From Sycon ciliatum (taxonomy: Eukaryota; Porifera; Calcarea; Leucosolenida; Sycettidae), in assembly GCF_964019385.1 (NCBI RefSeq), contig NC_088645.1:44667529-44731528 (forward strand): DNA of 64,000 nucleotides. The letters are read 5' to 3'. Below the pieces are notes generated by a model. The model saw only the letters and a program-made list of their open reading frames with translations, ran no database searches and was not told the origin of the DNA. Made by a program: the position numbers and the translations under genes. How positions within the stretch are numbered: position 1 is the stretch's first letter; each line of letters begins with the position of its first letter. Of the stretch, positions 8,851-19,104 are shown in pieces.

Positions 8851-11399
8851 GTACGACTGGTGGTGTGGGACAACTCCCAGTCGTTCACGAGGAGCCATCA
8901 GATGCAGTACGTATCGAGGCTGTATCGTCAGTCCCTACGCTAGATCTCCATGTTCAAGGCAAATGTGTAACGGCGTTAATTGACTCTGGTTCCTGTGTTT
9001 CTATGTTGCATGAGCAAACTTTTTTGTCCACGTATGGTGATGTGCCCTTGCAAGCTGCTCCCCGTTTGTGTGCGGCTAATGGTGAGGGACTCCAGGTTCT
9101 GGGTGCTGTGGATATTGTATGCTGCATTGGAGAGCGTTCATTCTTGCATAAATTTGTAGTGTCTCCTGATATCCGCCGTGATATGATATTGGGATCTGAT
9201 TTCTTGTTTGTCCATGGAGCATTTTTGAACATTGCTCAAGGCACACTAACTTTTAATGATCTGTCAGTCCTGCTAGGCGTGAAAGCTACTAGTGTTGGTC
9301 CATCAGAGCCCAGTCCGGTTGTTGCGGCGGACGCTGACCCGCTATCTGACTCTTGGAGTAATGATAGTAATTCTGAGGAAGACCCGGGCACGTACTATTC
9401 CCGTGTCACTGTTTGTAGTAAATTAACTCTGCCTGCCGGCCATGTCGTGCTGGTCCCGTGCAAGTCGGTGCAAGAGGCATCTGTCACTGTGGATTGTGTT
9501 GCTGTTCCACTGGACTCATTCTTGTTAAAGTTTCCAGATGTGTCTGTGACCCCCAGTGTGGTTACGGTTGGACCTGGCAGGTCCGGTGCGGTAGTTGTGT
9601 TGGAGAATCACTCTGACTACCCAGTACAAATTGCTACAGATGTTGATATTGCAGAATTATCTCTTGTACCCGATAACTTGATTGGAGAGGATGATGATCC
9701 TGCTGATTCATCTGTTGCGGATATGCAACCGCTTGTGCTATCCCCTGAACGTGCCGAGATAATCCGTACGTATGTTGAGTCTCGGAATCATCTGGCAGTA
9801 CCTGAAAAGAACAGACTTACAGAGCTTCTCCGTGAGAATCATTACTTGTTTCTCTTGCAGGAGGGTGATTTTGGTCCTTGTGATGTTTTGCCACATAGTA
9901 GTAGTACTGGTGATATACAGCCAGTTAAGCAGCCTACGCGCGCTTTGCAAGCTTTGCTGGATGGTCTGTTGTCCCGTGGTATACTCACCGAGTCCATTAG
10001 ACCCTGGGCGTCGCCCATAGTTCTCGTTCCCATGAAGGACGGATCTCTCCGGTTATGTATCGACTACCGCAAGTTGAACAGCATTGGGGAGCCAGATGCG
10101 TATCCTATCCCACGTGTTGACGCCATATTGGACTCCCTCTCTCGCTGTTCATGGTTCACTTGCCTGGATTTAGCGTCAGGATATTGGCAGGTTCCTAAGC
10201 ACAAGGACGATACGGCAAAGACTGCCGTTACGACACCGTGGGGTTTGTGTGATTTCTTGGTTATGTCTGGCTGTAGAAATGGTCCAGCGACGTTCCACCG
10301 TGTAATGGAAGCGGTGCTTCATGGTTTATGTAGTGTGCCTAACCAACCAATCTGTCAAGTGTTTTTCGACAGTGTATTGAGTGCCAGCTCTACCGTCACT
10401 GGACAGCTCCAGATCCTGCAGTCTGTATTTGGCCGGGTTCGTGCTGCTGGACTAAAGGTAAACTTGGAAAAATGTTCTTTTTTCCAACGGAAGGTGCTCT
10501 TCCTTGGCCATGAAGTTTCGGCTGAAGGTTTGGCTCCGGATCCCACCAGGGTTGAGGCTATTGTGAAGTGTGCCGTACCCCAGTCTGTACGAGGTGTACA
10601 GGTGTTTCTGGAGTACGCCGGGTTTTACCGCCGCTTCATCCGTGGTTTTGCTCAGCGCTCCGCTCCACTGAATGTATTAGCAGGCAAGGGTGCCAGCTTT
10701 ACATGGACTAAGAGTAGTGATGCGGCGTTGACGGCTATGAAGCAGTCACTGACCACAGCCCCCGTGTTGGCGTATTCCGACTTTTCGGTTTCGTCTGGTG
10801 GCTTTATTTTGGACACTGACGCAAGCAAGGTGGCCATTGGAGCTGTCCTCAGCCAAATGCAAGATGGCGAGGAACGCCCCATTGCGTTCGGCAGCCGGGT
10901 CTTGACGAAGGCAGAGAGGAATTATGACGCCTCAGACCGGGAAACGCTTGCCCTTGTCCATTTCGCGAATCAGTTCCGGCACTATTTGCTTGGTCGGAAT
11001 TTTATTGCCCGCACAGATAACACTGCCCTCACCGCACTGATGTCCGTGAAGGAACCACGCGGTCGAAAAGCTCGATGGGTGGAGCAACTCGCTGAGTACA
11101 CCTTCACTACTGTTCACCGACCGGGTCGGCAGTACTTGAATGCAGATGGTCTGTCGCGTTCCTTGTTGCCGGAGGTGCAACCCTCCCATCTCGAGACTCC
11201 CGCAAATCAGCCAGAGCAAGCTAGTTCCTCTGCCACAACTGCGTCTGTGGATGTCGCCACTTCTGTACTTGCTGGTCTCTCCGCAACTGAGTTGGCTGCT
11301 GCCAAAGCTGTGAATGTCGACCTCTCAGTGGTCAGTTTGCCCATGTACAATGCGGTGAGTGGAAAATTTGTTCGCCCTCCCGAAGGTTTCTGGCACTAG
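8778..11399 (+). CDS. Gypsy-1 Pol (protease, RT, RNase H) with altered RT active site
   Basis: An open frame of 873 codons overlaps gag by 73 bp in the -1 frame. Translation probably enters at GGGAAAC (8841-8847) rather than at an independent start. The aspartic protease has DSG at residues 69-71. The reverse transcriptase region (about 390-570) has RLCIDYRKLN and LDLASGYWQV. The catalytic YxDD box is replaced by FFDS (529-532), and the block before it reads MSGCRNGPATF where the family has a MPFGL.NAPATF form. RNase H follows (DTDAS near 679-683, YDASDRETLALVH). The frame stops soon after RNase H. No HHCC or DDE integrase motifs occur. The frame is long and intact, yet the RT should be inactive. 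Confidence 0.85.
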   Translation: MLWLWTTWPFCSRLPTQPLALGKLSTTGGVGQLPVVHEEPSDAVRIEAVSSVPTLDLHVQGKCVTALIDSGSCVSMLHEQTFLSTYGDVPLQAAPRLCAANGEGLQVLGAVDIVCCIGERSFLHKFVVSPDIRRDMILGSDFLFVHGAFLNIAQGTLTFNDLSVLLGVKATSVGPSEPSPVVAADADPLSDSWSNDSNSEEDPGTYYSRVTVCSKLTLPAGHVVLVPCKSVQEASVTVDCVAVPLDSFLLKFPDVSVTPSVVTVGPGRSGAVVVLENHSDYPVQIATDVDIAELSLVPDNLIGEDDDPADSSVADMQPLVLSPERAEIIRTYVESRNHLAVPEKNRLTELLRENHYLFLLQEGDFGPCDVLPHSSSTGDIQPVKQPTRALQALLDGLLSRGILTESIRPWASPIVLVPMKDGSLRLCIDYRKLNSIGEPDAYPIPRVDAILDSLSRCSWFTCLDLASGYWQVPKHKDDTAKTAVTTPWGLCDFLVMSGCRNGPATFHRVMEAVLHGLCSVPNQPICQVFFDSVLSASSTVTGQLQILQSVFGRVRAAGLKVNLEKCSFFQRKVLFLGHEVSAEGLAPDPTRVEAIVKCAVPQSVRGVQVFLEYAGFYRRFIRGFAQRSAPLNVLAGKGASFTWTKSSDAALTAMKQSLTTAPVLAYSDFSVSSGGFILDTDASKVAIGAVLSQMQDGEERPIAFGSRVLTKAERNYDASDRETLALVHFANQFRHYLLGRNFIARTDNTALTALMSVKEPRGRKARWVEQLAEYTFTTVHRPGRQYLNADGLSRSLLPEVQPSHLETPANQPEQASSSATTASVDVATSVLAGLSATELAAAKAVNVDLSVVSLPMYNAVSGKFVRPPEGFWH
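8841..8847 (+). promoter_or_regulatory. Candidate -1 ribosomal frameshift site GGGAAAC
   Basis: The heptamer fits X XXY YYZ in the gag reading frame and the gag stop TGA follows at once (8848-8850). Slipping one base back continues directly into the Pol frame. GGGAAAC is a known retroviral-type slippery heptamer. Confidence 0.7.
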
Positions 11400-11664
11400 T
11401 CGTACCATGCGTTTGTTCTCGGCTAATGCAGTTGGATCAGAAGGAACATTCGGTTCGCGTCTGATGCCTCACGGTGCTTACTCTGCAAGCCCTCGACCAT
11501 GACCCTACTTGTTGTCCGCTGTCGTCAGAGCCCATCTCGCTCGCAATCCTGGACTGCCTGCTCGGTTTACTAATTTTGCTATGTCCTGAGTTTTTTTTAT
11601 TTTTTATGTTTCTGTTTTCTTTCTCTATTCACGAGGGCGTGAATTTTTGGTAGGAGGAGGATAG

Positions 11665-11857
11665 TGTAGCATGGCTACTTTATGACACGTAATTTGTATA
11701 CACATAAATAGTACACCATAGGAATGCATGGATGGCAGTGCGCATACTCGCACTGCCTTGTCTTCTTCTTCTCCTTGTGAGACAATGAAGGAATGATAAC
11801 TACTTACGTAACTACAAGTATGATTGTGCTTTGAGTGCTGAGAGTATACGAGTTACA
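11665..11857 (+). repeat. Gypsy-1 3' LTR
   Basis: The 193-bp right LTR, followed by the CTGT target duplication. Confidence 0.92.
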
Positions 11858-12553
11858 CTGTAATAATTCATTGAATAATTTGCCGTTGTTCGTCTAGGTC
11901 TTTGAATGTTGATTGTGTTACTTTCTTTGTTGAATTCCGTTCCTTTCAGCCTTCTTTCTCGTTGTTCACGTTCAGTGCTTGCCTCATCCATATATGCACG
12001 TGCCACCGACACCACAAACTCAGCCCCAGCACCGCCGATGATAGATGTAGGTGGCGGTTCTGGGGGAGGCAACGGCAAAGACGGCGATGAGGGCATTACC
12101 TCATCACAGTGTCCACTTTGGTCTTGAGCTGAATGTTGTTGTGGTGTGTTATCTTGTGTTGTTATGGTGCATTGTGTTGTGGTGACAATATGCCCATTAC
12201 CCGACTCCAAGGCTCTCGATACGGGCAATGTAGGCACTATTGCCGATGACGGAAATTGTGCTAACGATGGCTGTGGCCGAGGGTTCTTCAGTGGCCTGCC
12301 GCGTTTGGGTCGCAGTGCCCGTGCCGAGCCAGTTAGCATATGCAGTGGGACGTGCTGCTTGATACGTGCGTTCAGATGTTGAAGAGTCCTACCAACGTAC
12401 CGACTACCGCATTGTCGGCACTCAAATTGGTATACCAATTTAGATGCAAGTTGGGTTGGTAGGACATCCTTCCTCACCGTGAACGCACGTACAGTTGTGA
12501 AAACGGGTACAAAATGTACCGCGTAGTAAGTTTGCTGTACAATTTTGCCGTTG
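11858..12553 (-). pseudogene. PLE family 3, GIY-YIG region (upstream part)
   Basis: The minus-strand frame 11812-12567 holds YQFECRQCGSRYVGRTLQHL with a following NARIKQHVP. This is the same layout as YKYACRCERTYVGETCQRF then SERIKQHIP in the intact PLE, that is, the GIY-YIG endonuclease with its CxxC-like pair. A long low-complexity proline- and serine-rich spacer follows, then the sequence is cut by Gypsy-1. The coding sequence is truncated on its 5' side, where an inverted terminal copy begins at 12554. The reverse transcriptase domain is missing. Confidence 0.75.
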
Positions 12554-13254
12554 CACTTAGCTCTCACTTCACTTCTATTGTCTCACCTTCCCTCATTCTA
12601 CTTTGGCACTGTATTGTGTTCTCGTAACACATCATTGAATGTATATGTAGGACTCAGTGACCAGTCAAGGCCCCGTGACCAATCACAGTCCCCGTGACCA
12701 GTCAAACAGTCACAAACCCCCCATGACCAGTCACAAATTAGTTTACCAGTCACAATGCCCCATGACCAGTCACAAATCACCATACATGTACATGTGTAAA
12801 GTACACAGTTCGTGACTGCTCGCAGGGTGCTTCGTACTGCAGGATTTGTTGTGGAAACTATAATTCCCTATGAGCGGTCACAGAATGCAGTTGTGACCAC
12901 TATAATTCCATGCGAACAGTTACATGCGGAATGTACAGTTGTGACCACTCTTTCTCTGTGAGTAGTCACAGGCAGAATATAGGTATTTCTGTATTACAAG
13001 AGAGATTGGAGGCTTTGTCACAACTCTGAGTTTCACGTATTACTACGATCGTCAGGCAACTGATGGCTCCTAAACGGGCAGCCTGAACATAAGAGGGAGC
13101 AAGGTGGGAAATTCTGAGGGTTATCATAGGCGACGGGTATCATTGTGCAAGAGTCAGGTGCAGGCGTGAAGTTGCCAAGTCTTCAGACTTGGGGCTATGC
13201 AGCAGCAGTTCCAGCGTGAATGACATACTTGTAGAATAGAGCTGGGGACCACAC

Positions 13255-13520
13255 ATGCCCACACCATTACACACACATACACCCACACTCTCTCCCTTTT
13301 CTCACATACACTCACACGCGCACGCACACACACACACACACACTCATTCTCTAAATCTCTCTCTCTCACACACACGCACATATGTCATTCATTCTCTACA
13401 TCACACACACACACACCTGGCCTGGTGTACAGCTGCCAAATGCTTAGCCATGCCGCCCCCGAGACAGGGGGAGTAGAAGAGAGAGTTTGAGACACACACA
13501 CACATCCACACACACACACA
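13255..13520. repeat. (CA)n microsatellite inside Z
   Basis: Imperfect CA repeat with CT tracts. Open frames across it are artefacts. Confidence 0.9.
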
Positions 13521-13665
13521 TCCACACACACCTCAGACCTCAGACATGCCCATCGCGGGAGCGATGATAGCGAACAGCTATGTTTTTAGACATAGCAACT
13601 TGTGCTGGGATTACACCATCCAACAGCTTGCAAGGCTGATGAATTGACCGCCACTATTTTTTTTC

Positions 13666-13698
13666 CACACACACATCCACACACGCACACACACACAT

Positions 13699-13734
<36 letters not shown>

Positions 13735-13791
13735 TCTCTTTCTCACGCATGCACACACACACACACACTCACACATGCGCGCGCACACTTA

Positions 13792-13873
<82 letters not shown>
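13666..13873. repeat. (CA)n microsatellite inside Z
   Basis: Long CA run, with a pure stretch of more than 70 bp near 13795-13873. The homologous run in Z copy 2 hosts LINE insertions. Confidence 0.92.
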
Positions 13874-13875
<2 letters not shown>

Positions 13876-15417
13876 TAGGCAGCGGGACTACCAGCTAGAT
13901 TCACGTGACCTTGCGGACAAAGTTACGGAGGTAGAACTTGTTTTCACGACGACACTTGGACACAAGTACTTCTGTATTATTATTTCATCTCTTTTCAACC
14001 AATCCACAAGCCAAGAAGAGATGCGTAGACGGAGGAACCGTACTCTTGGTGATACTGATCGCAAACATGATTAATTCCTCCAGGCCATTGAGCACCCAAT
14101 TCTAAACCTTATCTAAGCAAAGCAGCATGCCAGTTCAAGAACATCTCGTCAGACATACATATCGATACATGTCTGGTGCACTCTCACTAACAAGCAGGCA
14201 TCGCAGGCTACATTCGCACCAGCAATCAAAAGAAGTTGAAGTGAGTGAATATTTCTATAAAATTAATAATTGGAAGACAAATGAAGGTGTGGAGGATCGC
14301 CCAAAAACACTGACAAGGAGACAGTAAACGGTACACAATACTCGTATGCATGTACTTATACACGTTATAGCAGCACAACGAGAAAGACCATGATGCATAA
14401 TGTTGCATCAATAAAATTTTACATAGTTATTTTGGGAGTAGAAATGAAGATGTGTTCGAAGCAGTAAACTGCGTAAGCACTACGTCGAGCCAGAATATTG
14501 AAATACAGTTTCCTGCAGTCAAAACAAGACACTCACACTTCTCTGGTCTAGTTCGCCATTCTTATCGAATAACCTTGACTTGATTTAATTTCTTACGATG
14601 GTCCTTGAGAATGGATCAATGATGTCTTGAATGTCTTCCTGAACGACTTCAACTGAGAGGCAGTTTCAGTTTCAACAAGCTGGACATTGTTTTTCTGTGG
14701 AGTCTTCCACAAGAAATACAGAGCTACACACACGAAGGTGCTTGATGTACTCAGTACCTTCTTGGAAATGAACATATTTTCATTTCCATCTTCATTATAT
14801 TTTCGTCTCTGCATCGTCGACGATGTCCACTTCTGACTCCGTAATCTTGTCACCCATCCTCTCCAAAAACACAAATCGAGTGCTGCTTGCATGCTGGATC
14901 AGTTGAAGTCAGTCTCTGCTCTAGCAAGATCGGCATGCAAAAATTACATGACTGAAAATATTCCGAAATAGCTTTTCTGAACGACGAAGTTTGTTCTTCA
15001 AATATGATGAATAGCACAACCTACTAGCCAGAACGTCCTCTCAAAAGAGATTCTATCTGAAGCCTGCAAGATTTTCGACCACCCTTCGTTTTGGAGAGGA
15101 GCCCACACACACCAGACTCGAGCTACAAGTAAACTAACTGAGATCGAGAGTTGATCGAAAGCTTTCTTGCTCACTTCTGAAACCTGTGAAGGAAAAAAGT
15201 ATGCTGAACGCGTGAATGCCTACAGTTGAGTCGTAATATTTTGACGTGGATCCTGTGACAGTTCACAGAGAAAGTCGCGGCTGTTTCTGACTGGTCATCG
15301 GGATTCAAACTGGTGTGTGACTTTATGACTGCTCTTCGGGGATTTGTGACTGTTTGATTGGTCACGGGGATCGTGATCGGTCATCGAGACGTGACTGCTC
15401 ACTGAGTCCTACATATA

Positions 15418-15560
15418 TTTAATCATTGTTCAGCATGGTTACTCTTCAGTCACGACTTTCCACTGATGAATGTGACAAGAAAATTAATTCTGGTAAACTT
15501 TCATGACTTCGTTGTAGTGTGGCGATGACTGCAGAATTTGTTCTCTTTATTGCTATTATA
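15418..15560. repeat. PLE family 3 inverted terminal copy, outer part
   Basis: Together with 12554-12645 this is the inverted partner of 7041-7282. Z copy 1 inserted between the two parts. Confidence 0.7.
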
Positions 15561-16380
15561 AAATTGTTGTCTCCACGTCGATTATTTGGATGTTTAAATT
15601 CTTATAAATTTCTACTTTTTGTTTTTAGACATAACCTGGCATTCGAACCCACACTATCGCCCTGCATGCATCCCCCGATACACTTCGCATACACACTAAT
15701 TCTTTCAAGTTGCTTCACTTTATGATCTTGTATTTGAAAGCCCTATTTTGAATATGCATTGTGGCCAGCCGTCTTTGATTGTACGGTACGGTACGGGACA
15801 GGTACCGGACAGGTACGGTCGAGGGTAATACGACACCATCTACCGCCTTAATGACGGCAAAAAAAGAATTGGGATGTTATAAATTTTTCAATTCTACAAT
15901 TTTTTAGGCATTACCTGGGATTCAAACCCTCACTATCGCGCTACATGCATACCCCCATACACTTCGCATTCATACTCATTCTTCCAAGTTGCTTCACGTT
16001 ATGATTTTGCGTTTGAAAGCCCTCTTTGAATATTGCGGCCAGCTGTATGTGGCCAGCTGTGTTTGATGGTACGGTACGGTACGGGACAGATACGGGATAG
16101 CGTCAGGCGTGACACAAACACACAAACAAACAAACACCAAATTAAAGCTGTGTGGACCCTGGCTAGCGCCAGACGTTACTGAAGTAACGTCTTCTGCATA
16201 GCTACGGGAACGAGTTAAGAGTAACTAGTTGTCAGGACGTCGAATGTCTCAGTACTCTTGTCAGTTTTGTGCCTAGTTATTGCACTTTCTGACCGTATAA
16301 AGTATCCAGTTACAGTGATGGAGAGTTACTCTTAACTCGTAACCTTATGTCCTTTTCCTTTCTATATAATAATGATCACT
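15561..16380. repeat. Foldback family A copy and family B fragment
   Basis: Two arms each contain 'ggcattcgaacccacactat'-like sequence, the complement of a B-box-like GGTTCGAAT, and a 'gtacggtacg' tract. The 'ctggctagcgccag' block follows (about 16155-16215). From 16205 the sequence is foldback family B core. Non-coding. Confidence 0.65.
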
Positions 16381-16581
16381 TGCAGTTGTTTAGATAAACT
16401 GTTCTAATCGTTCGCAAACTTCAACGCTCTTTTCATGATCATGAGCCAGCTGATAGACAGGTTAGCACTGCCATTGAAGTACTAGGGGCAAAGTGTCATA
16501 GAAGGAGAGAAACGACTGAGTCTGAAAAGGTGCTAGGTAAAATGCGTGAGAAAAAACGCTGACGCAGGAAAAGTCCCTTAC

Positions 16582-16941
16582 CTTTTTGACAAACAAAATG
16601 AAATGTATGCGCACATGCCAAGTCATCCCATTTGCCAGGGTGACGGTTATTCCACATTTGTAGACAATAACCAAGTCCGCTAGGTTCATTTGGCGCAAAG
16701 TTCAACCAAGTTACTTCTCCAGAAGAAGAGTGCCATTTGTTAGCTATAAGAGAGATTCCCAACCAGATTGAAGTCGACGGGTAAAACCTAAGCAGGCAAT
16801 CATTTTCAGCTGGATTCCGGGGCCAGGCGATTTCACCTCCCTGTGAGGATCCCTGGCAATGCTGAGATGCTAGATATTTGTTCTTCCGAGATGAAACTAC
16901 CAAATATTCCAAACCGGGCACATTATCACAGCGCTGCCACT
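16582..16941 (-). CDS. C-type lectin domain exon
   Basis: The exon (360 bp) has an acceptor TTTATGCAG at its upstream side and a donor GTAAGG after the last codon, both on the minus strand. It begins with two bases of a split codon and ends with one, so it is phase 1-1. The peptide starts EWQRC and has the CTLD core: WLGI, a SSGEVTWLNFAPNEPSG stretch (EPS in place of the sugar-binding EPN triplet), and WDDLACAHTFHFVCQ, where WDD stands for the WND calcium-site motif. The cysteines needed for the two core disulfides are present. Sugar binding is uncertain given the EPS. It probably belongs to the same minus-strand gene as the exons at 42.5-59.3 kb. Confidence 0.85.
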
Positions 16942-17339
16942 CTGCATAAATGCAAACCAAGTGCAGGAAAATGGTAAAAACAAAAAAAGAAGTCTCTTTA
17001 AAAAACGTGATGAGCAGTAAACGGGTTTAACCCTTTAAGAGCGTGTGTGGGCAGGCGTGTGTTTACCGCCATATTGCCAGGTGTGTCTTTATCACTATAT
17101 TTATCAACCATAACCCTTTAAGACCCACAAATATTGTGGATAATCATGTAAATTTGGATACTTGTTTAGTCTTTGGAATGTAATACTATTTCCGAAGCTA
17201 AAACACCAAGGAATACAATGAGCGCCGCCCCCAGTGTATATGAAGAAAGAATATTGCCCATATATGGCAATGAAATTTCACACACTACAATTTCACAGTA
17301 TAAGTATCTATTATTGCACGATTAAATAAAAATAATAAT
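16942..17339. other. Intronic sequence, nothing recognised
   Basis: AT-rich, with no domain, repeat or RNA I can name apart from a short AAT tract at its end. Confidence 0.4.
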
Positions 17340-17922
17340 AATAATATTAATGTAGAAGAGAAAAGGACATAATTATGGATACGAGTTAAGAGTAACTCTC
17401 CATCACTGTAACATGATACTATATACAGTCAGAAAGTGCAATAACTAGGCACAAAACTGACAGAGTACTGAAACATTCGACGTCCTGACACCTAGCTTCA
17501 ACACATCTCCGTAGTGTGAACCGACAGCCTTCCAACTTGGAAGGTTCAAGGTTATGGTAAGACCAAAGAGGGGAAGGCAAGCGCAACGAAAACGAGCAAA
17601 AGCTACAGTCCCAAATGAACAAAGAATGTCGATTGTCACTGGACGATGACGAGACCAGTACGATATTTGACAAAGCGGTCTAACTACAATTCGAAGCAGC
17701 AAAGCAGCACACCACCCAACTTGGGTGGGTCATAAATATCAAAGATAAGTAAAGAAAGGGAAGCTTTGCGAAAACGAATTGTACAAGCCGAAAGCCAAAC
17801 TCCTACAGTACTCCTCATGCATGACATTGTGATTAACTAGTTGACTACAAAACAAGTTGTTTCACACGACGTACGTTTCGCCGTATGGTTCGTAACGGCT
17901 CATCAGGTTTGCAATTTGAAAC
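17340..17922 (-). repeat. Foldback family B, one-armed copy
   Basis: It is the reverse complement of roughly 59590-60165. It has the long arm ('gagagttactcttaactcg', 'gtgcctagttattgcacttt') and the interior with 'acccaacttgggtgggtc'. The outer end carries a hammerhead-type motif (17863-17911), annotated separately. No transposase frame is present. Confidence 0.7.
17863..17911 (-). ncRNA. Hammerhead-ribozyme-like motif in foldback family B
   Basis: Reading the minus strand: CTGATGA (17906-17900), stem II GCCGT/ACGGC with a 10-nt loop, GAAA (17879-17876), a short self-complementary stem III ACG-TA-CGT, then C at 17868 as the cleavage base. Stem I pairs at most positions (C-G, A-U, mismatch, A-U, C-G). 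All invariant core bases are present. The weak point is the mismatch in stem I. The copy at 59.6 kb has lost the CTGATGA start. Confidence 0.55.
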
Positions 17923-18045
17923 TCGGATGTTGAGCCATAAATAAATGTAGAAGGGAAAAGGACATATGGATAATTAACTCTTAACTAGTATCCATATGTC
18001 CTTTTCTCTTCTACATTTATTTATGGCTCAACATCCGAGTTTCAA
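17923..18045. repeat. Near-perfect palindrome (minimal foldback B)
   Basis: Two inverted copies of the family B terminus ('tttgaaactcggatgttgag' through 'ggacatatgga') stand back to back with almost no spacer, giving arms of about 55-60 bp. Confidence 0.85.
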
Positions 18046-18139
18046 ATAATAATAATAATTGTGAAAAGAAGAAGGACAAAATGTTACGAGTTATGACTAA
18101 CTGTCGACCAACGTAACCAGATCTTATACAGTCAGCGAG

Positions 18140-18608
18140 TGCGAATGTACAGCGCCTCCAGTGTGACTCGGTGCGCGCTGTTCTGGGCTGGTGTGATGAC
18201 ACTGAAGCTGCTGTTGCGTTCCTGCAGGATGCATTCAGGTTGCGCTTGCAAATGCTTTGTGATGGCGCTATCACTTGTTGCCACATGTTTGTCAGGCGGC
18301 TTCTTGTACAGCTTGTCTGGGATATGCTGCTTGATTCAAGTTGTGCAGAAGCTGTATCTGGGCTAGGTTCAAGAACGCTTGTCATGACTCGCTTCAGTAC
18401 TTTGAGTGAGTAACCGTTAAAACACAGAATATCCTCCAGCTTAGCAATTTCAGCTGATAATGTGATGGTGAGCAGATGTTTTTAGCACTGATCTGATCAA
18501 ACTGATTTTGTTTCTAGTGTCACAAAACGAGTCCCAGCGGGTGTAAAGACCTGTGAACGTCGGCTTTCTATATATTGTGGTGAGCAATTCTGTGGAAGAA
18601 TGGAGGCG
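18140..18608 (-). pseudogene. PLE-1 fragment with internal deletion
   Basis: On the minus strand the sequence matches the RT-to-C-terminal part of the intact PLE (TRWDSFCDTRNK, VLEPSPDTASAQLE and the C-terminal HRFTLEAL-type end). Most of the GIY-YIG region is deleted and there are frameshifts. Confidence 0.75.
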
Positions 18609-18830
18609 CTGTACATTCGCAGTTTTATGCCAGAACTGTGTCGACAAAAGAAGCACATCAAGGTGCTACGGCTGTTCAAGCTGCAACCGGACTGACAACT
18701 TTATCACGTGTTTGTTCTGGTACTGCATTCCCTTCATGTGTTGTTTCCCGCATTTTTTCCACTGCTCCAGACATTCTTATGGTAGTGTAGTGTGAACTTG
18801 AGGCGCGTAAGAATATTCTTATCGAATAGT
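18604..18830 (+). pseudogene. PLE-1 C-terminus and 3' UTR piece
   Basis: The plus-strand end of the PLE reading frame (ALYIRS, CRQKKHIK) runs to the TGA and into the 3' UTR, meeting the previous fragment in inverted orientation. It is interrupted at about 18813 by a palindromic element. Confidence 0.75.
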
Positions 18831-19076
18831 ATTCTTTCTAGACCAAAGAGTGGTATATTTGATAACATTAATTTTAATAACGATAGAAATTTTTAAGATA
18901 TTTCTCCAGACGTTTCGTTGTTCTGAACAACATCGCCAGTGGCGTCCACTGACGATGTTGTTAAGAACAACGACACGTCTGGAGAAATATCGTAAAAATT
19001 TCTATCGTTATTAAATGTTATCAAATATACCACTCTTTGGTCTAGAAAGAATACTTTTCGATATTACAATGAGAGT
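18813..19076. mobile_element. Palindromic foldback element in PLE 3' UTR
   Basis: Two arms of about 115-130 bp ('tattctttctagaccaaaga' and its inverse) close on a short centre 'ccagtggcgtccactga'. The PLE 3' UTR resumes at about 19105. The centre of each arm resembles a hammerhead core with one lesion per arm (see findings). No coding capacity. Confidence 0.75.
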
Positions 19077-19104
19077 GAATAATCAACGGCTTGTCCACCA
19101 ACTC

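Larger units (their letters stand above)
7803..11857 (+). mobile_element. Ty3/Gypsy element without integrase (Gypsy-1)
   Basis: LTRs of 193 bp (7803-7995 and 11665-11857) start TGTAGCATGG and end in CA. They differ at about 7 positions. The target duplication is CTGT (7799-7802 and 11858-11861). A primer-binding type TGGTGGCAGCGG follows the left LTR and the purine tract TAGGAGGAGGATAG precedes the right one. Inside are a short Gag and a Pol with protease, reverse transcriptase and RNase H. Only 265 bp separate the Pol stop from the right LTR, so the integrase is absent. The element split an older PLE copy. Confidence 0.93.
12646..15413. mobile_element. Z element, copy 1 (TIR transposon with TATA duplication)
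   Basis: The ends are inverted repeats: TGTAGGACTCAGTGA at the left and its exact complement at the right, with similarity continuing through about 100 bp of subterminal units such as GACCAGTCACAA. Flanking TATA occurs on both sides (12642-12645 and 15414-15417). The empty site is preserved at 7180-7190 inside the inverted PLE-3 end, where one TATA is present. Inside are CA microsatellites (13255-13520 and 13666-13873) and unique sequence. There is no transposase frame, so the copy is non-autonomous. A second copy with the same ends and TATA flanks lies at 27798-35532. The superfamily is not clear to me. Confidence 0.88.

Noticed and set aside
13602..13898. Long open frames of His-Thr repeats
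   Set aside because: They are translations of the CA microsatellite.
15455..15495. CCACTGATGAATGTGACAAGAAAA, and the similar sequence near 46571
   Set aside because: Core bases and some stem I pairing are present, but stem II cannot pair and stem III would have no loop. Treated as decayed or chance.
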